Assembly (NCBI GenBank): GCA_945861995.1
Contig: CAMAWZ010000121.1
Coordinates: forward strand, 1 to 7,179
Direction: 5' to 3'
Origin: Pseudorhodobacter antarcticus
GTDB taxonomy: Bacteria; Pseudomonadota; Alphaproteobacteria; Rhodobacterales; Rhodobacteraceae
DNA length: 7,179 nt
Shown: in pieces, positions 1 through 4,747 of the stretch
How positions within the stretch are numbered: the first letter of the stretch is position 1
How the letters are laid out: each line of letters starts with the position of its first letter
The notes under the pieces: model-generated
The model's input: only the letters and a program-made list of their open reading frames with translations
Database searches by the model: none
Told to the model about the DNA's origin: nothing
Made by a program: the position numbers and the translations under genes

Positions 1-490
1 CGGTTTCATCCTCGGCCCCAACAACGGGGCGCGCCTCGCCAAAGGATGGGTCTTTGGCCACGCCATGCGCAATGAAGTTCACCGCGTCATAGCGCGTCAT
101 GTCCTGTTCTTGCAGGAAATAGGCCGCATTGCTTTCGCGTTCGGCGAAAATGGCAACCAGAACATTGGCGCCCGTCACCTCTGACCTGCCCGATGATTGC
201 ACGTGGATCGCCGCGCGCTGGATCACGCGCTGGAAGGCGGCGGTTGGTACGGCCTCTGACCCCTCAACCTCGGTAATCAAGGTGGCCAGATCGTCATCGA
301 TAAACTCGACCAGCGTTTTGCGCAGGCCAGCCAGATCAACCGAGCAGGCCTGCATCACGCGCGCCGCCTCTGGCTCGTCAATCAGGGCCAGTAGCAAATG
401 CTCTAGCGTGGCAAGTTCGTGTTTGCGCGCATTGGCCAGTGCCAAAGCCGCGTGAATAGCCTGTTCCAGCGTGGTCGAAAATGATGGCAC
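1..490 (-). CDS. clpA: ClpA, ATP-dependent Clp protease ATP-binding subunit (N-terminal 163 residues, cut by window edge)
   Basis: ClpA is the AAA+ unfoldase that feeds substrates to the ClpP peptidase in the cytoplasm; its N-domain docks the adaptor ClpS. Only the N-terminus is in the window: the frame is open from the start codon to base 2 and continues past the edge. The visible residues are the double Clp_N repeat. LEHLLLALIDEP (29-40) marks the first half, and FQRVIQRAAIHVQSSGR (86-102) followed by VTGANVLVAIFAERES (105-120) the second, closely matching E. coli ClpA as I recall it. The AAA+ modules lie outside. The start is GTG at 490-488, giving MPSFSTTLEQA, with AAGGAG seven bases upstream; no better start is nearby. 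gloB lies upstream on the same strand, 164 bases away. No clpS gene is seen here, although clpS often precedes clpA. The family call is secure. Confidence 0.95.
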   Translation of the reverse strand, partial: MPSFSTTLEQAIHAALALANARKHELATLEHLLLALIDEPEAARVMQACSVDLAGLRKTLVEFIDDDLATLITEVEGSEAVPTAAFQRVIQRAAIHVQSSGRSEVTGANVLVAIFAERESNAAYFLQEQDMTRYDAVNFIAHGVAKDPSFGEARPVVGAEDET

Positions 491-654
491 CTTCGTGCTC
501 CTTTGCTGCGGATCGTCCGGACGGATGGCCCGCGGTGATCCCCTAATTTTATCCTAGCCCGGTAGGGTTAAGGATCGTTTTTATTTTGCCCACTTCAAGT
601 GCTATTTTGCGTTGCCTTGCGTTTTTTTTGTTAACATTCGGGAAAGGGGGGCGG
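491..654 (-). promoter_or_regulatory. gloB-clpA intergenic region, probable clpA upstream region
   Basis: These 164 bases are more A+T-rich than the flanking genes and contain no ORF I would defend. For clpA transcription (minus strand) I see a -10-like TAAAAT at 551-546 without a good -35, and a -35-like TTAACA at 634-629 with CAAAAT 19 bases on. Neither is convincing. An 11-base palindrome, CACTTCAAGTG, lies at 591-601 and could bind a regulator. The clpA ribosome binding site AAGGAG is just before the GTG. I see no good minus-strand terminator after gloB, so some read-through from gloB into clpA is possible. Confidence 0.4.
551..587 (+). terminator. Plus-strand intrinsic-terminator-like hairpin with T-tract
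   Basis: Read on the plus strand, ATCCTAGCCC (551-560) can pair with GGGTTAAGGAT (565-575) around a GGTA loop. This gives ten pairs including one G-U, with one bulged A. The sequence CGTTTTTATTTT follows directly (576-587). That is the form of a Rho-independent terminator. No plus-strand gene ends here: both flanking genes, gloB and clpA, are on the minus strand. On the minus strand the hairpin has an A-C mismatch and no following T-run. It may end an antisense transcript, or be fortuitous. Confidence 0.35.
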
Positions 655-1443
655 TTAGCCCCTGAAATTGTCCTTCAGCGCGCGCAGGGCGGCAAAGGTT
701 TGGGCATCGGTTGCTTCTGGCTGGCCGATAAAGGATTTCAGCGCCGCCTCGCCAGACCGCAAGAACGGGTTGGTTGCCTTCTCGCCTGACAGGCGCGAGG
801 GAACTGTCGCGCGCCCTTCGGCGCGGGCCTTTTTCACCTTTTCAATGCGGGCATGCAGTGCGGGGTTGTCTGCATCCACATGCGCGGCAAAAGCCAAGTT
901 GCTGGTGGTATATTCATGGCCCGAGCAAACCCAAGTGTCATCGGGCAGGGCAGCTAGTTTTTGCAAACTGGCCCACATCTGATCGGGGGTTCCTTCAAAC
1001 AAACGCCCGCAGCCTGCGGCCATCAAGCTATCGGCGGTAAAGGCCAGCGTCTCGCCCTCCTCGCCTGCACCATCAAAAACAAAGGCAATATGGCCGACAG
1101 TATGGCCAGACACATCCAGCACCCGCCCCTCATGCGCGCCCACAGAAACGGTGTCGCCTTCGCGCAGGGTGCGGGCAAGGGGGGGCAGGCGGTGGGCGTC
1201 ATCCGCCCCGCCAAGCACCGCCGCGCCCGTGGCTGCCACCATATCCGCCACGCCATCGATATGATCGGGGTGGTGGTGCGTGATGAAAATCTGATGCAGC
1301 ACCCAACCCTTTTCCGAAAGCCGCGCCAAAATCGGCGGGGCTTCGGGCACGTCGATCAGCGCCGTCTCGCCTGTGGCTGGATCGTGGATCAGATAGGCGT
1401 AGTTATCGGCAAGGCAGGGGATGGTTTCCAAAATCAGCGGCAT
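655..1443 (-). CDS. gloB: Hydroxyacylglutathione hydrolase (glyoxalase II)
   Basis: Glyoxalase II hydrolyses S-D-lactoylglutathione to D-lactate and glutathione, the second step of methylglyoxal detoxification in the cytoplasm. The 262-residue product has the usual length for the family. The metallo-beta-lactamase fold shows the metal-binding motif THHHPDHIDG (55-64; H56, H58, D60, H61), then SGHTVGHIAF (H114), FTADSL (D138, bridging) and CSGHEYT (H176), so all expected metal ligands are present. The C-terminal glyoxalase II domain carries TNPFLR (224-229), a family feature near the glutathione site. Most homologues have W where P59 stands and GDT where ADS stands (137-139). The start is ATG at 1443, with AAGGA six bases upstream. 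The open frame runs on to 1890, but that extension overlaps the divergent methyltransferase gene and has no recognisable protein character. Stop TAA at 657-655. Confidence 0.95.
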   Translation of the reverse strand: MPLILETIPCLADNYAYLIHDPATGETALIDVPEAPPILARLSEKGWVLHQIFITHHHPDHIDGVADMVAATGAAVLGGADDAHRLPPLARTLREGDTVSVGAHEGRVLDVSGHTVGHIAFVFDGAGEEGETLAFTADSLMAAGCGRLFEGTPDQMWASLQKLAALPDDTWVCSGHEYTTSNLAFAAHVDADNPALHARIEKVKKARAEGRATVPSRLSGEKATNPFLRSGEAALKSFIGQPEATDAQTFAALRALKDNFRG

Positions 1444-1559
1444 GATGTGTCCTTTGGGCAGGTGCGGCGGCAGATATACATAAATGCATGGCACAGCCTG
1501 CCTATTTTCGTATATCACGGGGTCAGGTTTCAGTTTGACGGCAAAAGGCGCGACCTGCA
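1444..1559. promoter_or_regulatory. Divergent upstream region shared by gloB and the methyltransferase-like gene
   Basis: This 116-base gap separates two divergent start codons, so promoters for both directions should be here or inside the 5' ends. Its clearest structure is a perfect 7-base inverted repeat, GATATAC (1473-1479) and GTATATC (1510-1516), separated by 30 bases. Each copy reads as a -10-like TATACA or TATACG outward-facing. For the plus strand a weak pairing is TTGGGC (1455-1460) with TACATA 17 bases on. For the minus strand I find no good -35 at proper distance. Exact promoter positions cannot be fixed by eye. Confidence 0.35.
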
Positions 1560-2339
1560 ATGCATCTTGATGTGCTGGATCTGCGGAATTTTTATTATCG
1601 CACGCAGCTGGGCCGCGTGGCGCAGCGCGCGATCCGTGATCAGGTGGCGCGGCTTTGGCCGCCGATGGCGGGGCAGGCGGTGGTGGGGTATGGCTTTGCC
1701 GCGCCCTTGCTGCGCCCCTATCTGGCCGAAGCGCGGCGGGTGATTGCCCTGATGCCTGGCCCCCAAGGGGTGATGCCGTGGCCTGCAGGGCAGTCAAATG
1801 TATCGGTTTTGTGTGACGAGGCGCGCTGGCCCATTGCCACGGGTTTTGTGGACCGTTTGGTGCTGATGCACGGGCTGGAAACCGCCACAAACCCCGAAGC
1901 GGTGCTAGACGAAGCGTATCGCACCCTTGGCCCAGGCGGGCGGCTGCTGGCGATTGTGCCCAACCGCGCGGGGCTTTGGACGCGCGGCGATAGCACGCCC
2001 TTTGGTCATGGTCGCCCCTATTCGGGCGGGCAGTTGGAAGCGCAGCTAAAACGCCACGGATTCACGCCAGAGCACAGCCAAACCACGCTGTTCGCGCCCC
2101 CGTCTGACAGCAAGTTCTGGCTGCAAACTGCCAGTTTTTGGGAAGGTTTTGGCCGCGCGTTGCCTTGGCTGGCGGGCGGCGTTTTGATGATTGAGGCCAG
2201 CAAACAAGTCTATGCCCCCACGCGCGGCGGCCTAAGCGCCGTCGTGCGCCGCCCTTTGCGGGCGCTGGAAGGTGTGGGCGCGCCTGTGCCAAGCCCGAAC
2301 GTGCCGACACCTAGGCAGCCCAGTCATCTGCCCAAATAG
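1560..2339 (+). CDS. Class I SAM-dependent methyltransferase-like protein
   Basis: The 259-residue protein resembles the Methyltransf_11 type of class I SAM methyltransferase. After a helical start (FYYRTQLGRVAQRAIRDQV), the segment VVGYGFAAPLLRPYL (41-55) sits where motif I, the SAM-binding glycine loop, is expected. VDRLVLMHGLE (97-107) corresponds to motif IV, and EAYRTLGPGGRLLAIVPNR (118-136) is the typical post-motif helix-turn-strand. The glycine loop is degenerate: only G43 and G45 are clear, with FAAP following. The substrate is unknown, and loss of activity is possible. The last 20 residues are proline-rich (PSPNVPTPRQP). The start is ATG at 1560, with AAAGGCG about ten bases upstream; MHLDVLDLRNFYYRTQLGR looks like the normal family N-terminus. 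It is divergent from gloB and convergent with the RTX gene. I recall this pairing with gloB in related genomes, which I cannot verify here. Confidence 0.78.
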   Translation: MHLDVLDLRNFYYRTQLGRVAQRAIRDQVARLWPPMAGQAVVGYGFAAPLLRPYLAEARRVIALMPGPQGVMPWPAGQSNVSVLCDEARWPIATGFVDRLVLMHGLETATNPEAVLDEAYRTLGPGGRLLAIVPNRAGLWTRGDSTPFGHGRPYSGGQLEAQLKRHGFTPEHSQTTLFAPPSDSKFWLQTASFWEGFGRALPWLAGGVLMIEASKQVYAPTRGGLSAVVRRPLRALEGVGAPVPSPNVPTPRQPSHLPK

Positions 2340-2371
2340 CGCCTAAGAACCGCACTTAAAGACAGTGGGCC
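2340..2371. other. Short convergent gap without a clear terminator
   Basis: The methyltransferase-like gene and the RTX gene end tail to tail with only 32 bases between their stop codons. There is no stem followed by a T-run on either strand. The nearest secondary structure is inside the RTX 3' end: GGACA-A-TGTCC at 2375-2385 and the overlapping TGTCC-GATA-GGACA at 2381-2394, two alternative small hairpins. Termination may be Rho-dependent, or transcripts may overlap. Confidence 0.4.
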
Positions 2372-3787
2372 CTAGGACAATGTCCGATAGGACACGCCAG
2401 CGGCAACTGCCGCCTCATCTGCGTAAAGCTTGATCGCGCTGGCGTTCAGGCTGGTTAGGCCCTGAAAATCATAAATCACGGATGCGCCAAGCAAGGTGAA
2501 GGTCACCTCGGTGTTCCCGCCCGCAAGGTTGGGTGTGATGGTGTATTGCAGCCCCGCCACATTGCCGGGGGCCACGATCAGCGCCAAATGGTCAGTTGCG
2601 GGGTTGAAATCCTGAACTGTCACCGATCCCATTTCATCGCCTGTATCATCACCGCTGGCGGGGGCCAGTGTCATCACCAGATTATCCGCGCCATCGCCAA
2701 GGGTCATGTTGGTGGTTTCGGCATAGCTGGCGGTAAAGGCAAACACGGTGTCATTGCCTGCGCCTGCGTCCACCTGCTCGCCGCCTTTGGCATAGATCAG
2801 ATCATTGCCCGCGCCGCCCGATAGGATTTTCGCCGCGCCCATATCATAGATGTAATCCAGAGCGCCGCGCAGCGGGTCATCGCCATCGCCGCCATAGGCC
2901 TCGCTGCCGCTGACATAACCTTCGCCAGAAAAGGGTAGCAGGCGCAGCATATCGTCGCCCGCCCCGCCATAGGCATACTGCGCCGCAACCCTGTCATTGC
3001 CGCCGTCGCCATAGCCGCACCCCATTTCGGCAAAGATCGTATCATCGCCTTCGCCGCCGTAATGGGTGGTATCGCCGCTAAGGCTGTCATTACCGTCGCC
3101 CCCAAAGACCGAATCCGCCCCGCCGCCGCCACTGAAGGCGTTCACGATGGTATCATTGCCCGCATCGCCCATAGCCAAAAAGCCTTCGGAATCAATCAGG
3201 TCATCGCCAAGCCCGCCGTAAACGGTGGACGCGCCGCCGCCACTGCCGACTATCGTATCATCGCCCGCGCCGCCAAATACTGCGACTGCGGCATTACCGC
3301 CTAGGTCGATCGAAAACTGGTCATCCCCATCATCGCCCCAGCTTTGGCCCAATGCTGTGATGGTATCATCCCCCGCGCCGCGGTGGCTGCTGGCAAAAGC
3401 GTCACTGAACATGACATCGCCATTATCGCCGCCATAGGCGCGCGCGTTTTCGTAAGCGGTCAAGCTGTCTGCGCCGTTGCCGCCGTAGATGATACTGGCC
3501 TTGTCGGCCACCATTGTGTCAAACCCGTTTTCGCCATAGGCGACAGCGCTGTCAGTGACGTCTATAGTGTCGGCACCTTTGCCGCCATAGCCCGTCGCCG
3601 TGCCCGAAAGGTAGAATGTATCGGCGTCTTGCGTGCCAGATATTTCATGCGCGGATGCGGTGAATTCTTTCTTTTGCAGATCATCGCTGGGGTCATCGCC
3701 TGACGTGCCTTTGTTGGGGGCAAGATCAAACATCGCCATCGCAGCCGATGTGCCAAACAGCCCCATCAAAACGAGCAAAAGTTCCAA
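2372..3787 (-). CDS. RTX-type (hemolysin-type) calcium-binding repeat protein
   Basis: The product is 471 residues long with about 18 GGxGxD motifs between residues 68 and 368, for example YGGKGADT, FGGAGDDTI and YGGLGDDLI. These fold into calcium-bound parallel beta-roll turns in RTX proteins, which are usually exported by type I secretion. The C-terminal region has VQDFNPATDHLAL (391-403), common near the C-terminus of type I substrates, and ends in a small-residue, weakly charged tail. Unusually, the N-terminus (ELLLVLMGLFGTSAAMAMF) is hydrophobic and could be a signal or anchor segment, followed by an acidic linker. I chose TTG at 3787, giving MELLLVLMG, because that N-terminus is familiar from Rhodobacteraceae repeat proteins and GGGG lies eight bases upstream. 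ATG at 3766 would cut the hydrophobic stretch and lacks a ribosome site, and TTG at 3853 would sit at the predicted transcription start. No enzymatic domain and no secretion genes are seen. Function unknown. Confidence 0.85.
   Translation of the reverse strand: MELLLVLMGLFGTSAAMAMFDLAPNKGTSGDDPSDDLQKKEFTASAHEISGTQDADTFYLSGTATGYGGKGADTIDVTDSAVAYGENGFDTMVADKASIIYGGNGADSLTAYENARAYGGDNGDVMFSDAFASSHRGAGDDTITALGQSWGDDGDDQFSIDLGGNAAVAVFGGAGDDTIVGSGGGASTVYGGLGDDLIDSEGFLAMGDAGNDTIVNAFSGGGGADSVFGGDGNDSLSGDTTHYGGEGDDTIFAEMGCGYGDGGNDRVAAQYAYGGAGDDMLRLLPFSGEGYVSGSEAYGGDGDDPLRGALDYIYDMGAAKILSGGAGNDLIYAKGGEQVDAGAGNDTVFAFTASYAETTNMTLGDGADNLVMTLAPASGDDTGDEMGSVTVQDFNPATDHLALIVAPGNVAGLQYTITPNLAGGNTEVTFTLLGASVIYDFQGLTSLNASAIKLYADEAAVAAGVSYRTLS
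2684..3586 (-). repeat. Degenerate tandem repeat coding for the RTX beta-roll
   Basis: This part of the RTX gene encodes the repeated GGxGxD units, and at DNA level shows recurring GGC-GGC-n-n-n-GG-n-GA-n-GAT blocks (on the plus strand, variants of atcatcgcc-cgcgccgcc). With residue 1 at 3787, motif starts are at 68, 85, 102, 119, 136, 151, 172, 191, 207, 220, 229, 244, 260, 274, 299, 324, 341 and 363. The first five are exactly 17 residues apart. Only one adjacent pair (220/229) has the classical nine-residue spacing. The copies have diverged enough that the array should be stable. Confidence 0.85.
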
Positions 3788-3857
3788 CTCATCAACCCCA
3801 ATGCGCCTGCACGCGCACAAAAAACAAGAAACGCCGCCCAGACACAACCACAAGTCG

Positions 3858-3887
3858 AAAATAACCCAGTCTTGACGATTCGGTCAA
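3858..3887 (-). promoter_or_regulatory. Candidate sigma-70-type promoter of the RTX gene
   Basis: On the minus strand TTGACC (3887-3882, five of six matches to TTGACA) is followed after 18 bases by TATTTT (3863-3858, four of six to TATAAT). Transcription would start near 3851, leaving a leader of about 64 bases before the TTG start codon. The -35 box is one half of the palindrome TTGAC-N6-GTCAA. Confidence 0.45.
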
Positions 3888-3901
3888 TTCGCCACTGAAT
3901 A
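3872..3901 (+). promoter_or_regulatory. Candidate promoter of the atpHAG operon
   Basis: TTGACG (3872-3877, five of six matches) is followed by TGAATA after 18 bases, or CTGAAT after 17, a weak -10. The start site would fall near 3908, giving a leader of about 280 bases. This is the best -35 I found upstream of atpH on this strand. Nearer candidates such as TTGGCA (4038-4043) and TTGCGG (4054-4059) have poor -10 partners, but one of them could be the true promoter. Confidence 0.3.
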
Positions 3902-3964
3902 ATCTGCTTAATGCCCCGTCCTAAGGCCAGCCTGCGCCAAGTTGCCGCAGCATATTGGGGTGGG

Positions 3965-4016
3965 AATTTGCCCGCGCCGTGCGTGCGCAGCATTGGCCCA
4001 GTGCTGGGCGCAAATT
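3965..4016 (+). other. Nested inverted repeat in the atpH leader
   Basis: AATTTGC (3965-3971) is perfectly complementary to GCAAATT (4010-4016). Just inside the right arm is a second perfect inverted repeat, GCCCAG-TG-CTGGGC (3996-4009). The 52-base unit could fold as a stem enclosing an inner hairpin. The two-base spacer means the inner helix must open by at least one pair in RNA. There is no T-run after it, so it is not an intrinsic terminator. Confidence 0.45.
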
Positions 4017-4099
4017 GTAGCTCAGAAAAGGCAAGAATTGGCAGTTTGCCCTGTTGCGGGATGCAAGTGCCTCTGTTAGAGACGCGCCAAATCTACAGA

Positions 4100-4115
4100 C
4101 GCATACATTTATGCG
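4100..4115 (+). other. Small hairpin in the atpH leader
   Basis: CGCATA (4100-4105) pairs perfectly with TATGCG (4110-4115) across a CATT loop. It lies about 70 bases before the atpH start codon. It could be an RNA element or a protein-binding palindrome, and a hairpin this small could also be chance. Confidence 0.35.
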
Positions 4116-4127
4116 CCGTGGTTGTGG

Positions 4128-4144
4128 TCTGCCCAAAGGGCGGA
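4128..4144 (+). other. Seven-pair hairpin close upstream of atpH
   Basis: TCTGCCC (4128-4134) pairs with GGGCGGA (4138-4144) around an AAA loop, with one U-G wobble. The stem ends 42 bases before the GTG start and 30 bases before the ribosome site, so it does not cover it directly. No T-run follows. It may stabilise the leader or influence translation; there is no direct evidence for either. Confidence 0.4.
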
Positions 4145-4186
4145 GGGCAAGGTGGCGCAGGGGTGTGACAAGGCAAAGGGGAACCC

Positions 4187-4747
4187 GTGTCCGAACCAGT
4201 TTCAATGTCCCTCTCCATCGCTTCGCGCTATGCGCAAGCCGTGTTCGAGATTGCGAAAGAGGAAAAGGCGCTGGCCCAGCTAGAGTCTGATACCGATAGC
4301 TTGGCCGCTGCCTTGGCTGCCAGCCAAGAATTTGCCGCAATGATTGCATCCCCCGTGGTCAGCCGCGCCGAGCAAGGCGCAGCGATGGGCACGATTGCCG
4401 CCAAAATGGGCTTGGCCCCGATGATGGCCAATACATTGGCGCTGATGGCGTCTAACCGCCGCCTGTTCGTGGTGCCGCAGCTTGTTGCTGCCTTGCGCGC
4501 GCGCATCGCAGCGGAAAAGGGCGAAGTGACGGCGGATGTCAACTCGGCTGTGGCGATGACAGCGGCGCAGGCGCAGGCGCTGGCCGCCTCGCTTAAAGCC
4601 AAGGTTGGCAAAGATGTGAAATTGAACACCACTGTTGATGAAACCCTCATCGGCGGTTTGATCGTTAAGCTGGGCTCGACCATGATCGACACGTCGGTCA
4701 AGGCGCGGCTCGCAGCTCTGCAAAATGCAATGAAAGAGGTTGGGTGA
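4187..4747 (+). CDS. atpH: F1F0 ATP synthase delta subunit (OSCP homologue)
   Basis: The delta subunit sits on top of the F1 head and joins it to the peripheral stalk, so that the alpha/beta ring is held still while gamma turns. The 186-residue product has normal length. The N-terminal helical domain shows RYAQAVFEIAKEEKAL (14-29), and ANTLALMASNRRL (81-93) is a conserved helix. The C-terminal part carries the OSCP signature region VDETLIGGLIVKLGSTMID (150-168). The start is GTG at 4187 with AAAGGGG just upstream, giving MSEPVSMSLSIASRYA; an in-frame ATG at 4205 would shorten it by six residues but has no ribosome site. It is the first gene of the F1 operon. Its TGA shares one base with the ATG of atpA, so the two are probably translationally coupled. 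Confidence 0.95.
   Translation: MSEPVSMSLSIASRYAQAVFEIAKEEKALAQLESDTDSLAAALAASQEFAAMIASPVVSRAEQGAAMGTIAAKMGLAPMMANTLALMASNRRLFVVPQLVAALRARIAAEKGEVTADVNSAVAMTAAQAQALAASLKAKVGKDVKLNTTVDETLIGGLIVKLGSTMIDTSVKARLAALQNAMKEVG

Larger units (their letters stand above)
3788..4186. other. Gene-free divergent region between the RTX gene and atpH
   Basis: These 399 bases separate two divergent starts, and I see no gene, tRNA or mobile element in them. The RTX side has the likely promoter (3858-3887), a 64-base leader and a small hairpin, TGCGC-N6-GCGCA (3802-3817), just ahead of the TTG start. The atpH side has a candidate promoter at 3872-3901, then about 280 bases with three hairpins (3965-4016, 4100-4115, 4128-4144) and the ribosome site AAAGGGG (4175-4181) five bases before the GTG. 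Open frames across it, such as 3911-4168 plus and 3921-4349 minus, have no ribosome site and no recognisable content. Confidence 0.55.

Noticed and set aside
129..455. 108-codon plus-strand open frame at the left end
   Set aside because: It is antisense to clpA, whose Clp_N domain is unmistakable on the minus strand.
617..630. Run of eight T at 622-629 as a plus-strand terminator
   Set aside because: No stem precedes it; the sequence before it is a direct repeat (TTGCGTT) rather than an inverted one.
961..1743. 260-codon plus-strand open frame opposite gloB
   Set aside because: It is antisense to gloB, crosses the divergent promoter gap and enters the methyltransferase gene in another frame; His/Arg/Gly-rich shadow.
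1444..1890. Upstream extension of the gloB frame by 149 codons, which would give a 411-residue protein
   Set aside because: The added part overlaps the divergent methyltransferase gene, is rich in Pro, Ala and Arg as expected of antisense G+C-rich DNA, and GloB already has a correct start with a ribosome site at 1443.
2684..3586. CRISPR-like or satellite array suggested by regular DNA repeats
   Set aside because: The repeats are in frame, diverged and encode GGxGxD motifs; they are RTX coding repeats, not a spacer array.
3802..3817. TGCGC-N6-GCGCA hairpin before the RTX start as a translational switch
   Set aside because: Five pairs in G+C-rich DNA is easily chance, and no ligand-binding structure surrounds it.
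3911..4168. 85-codon plus-strand open frame between the RTX gene and atpH
   Set aside because: No ribosome binding site before its ATG, no recognisable domain, and its course is interrupted by hairpin sequences; likely chance.
3854..4186. Remnant of priA, which I recall lying upstream of atpH in many alphaproteobacteria
   Set aside because: I translated the gap in mind and saw no helicase motifs or zinc-binding cysteines; nothing supports a priA fragment.
3921..4349. 142-codon minus-strand open frame covering the atpH leader and start
   Set aside because: It overlaps the beginning of atpH antisense, and its Arg/Pro/Gln-rich composition is typical of a shadow frame.
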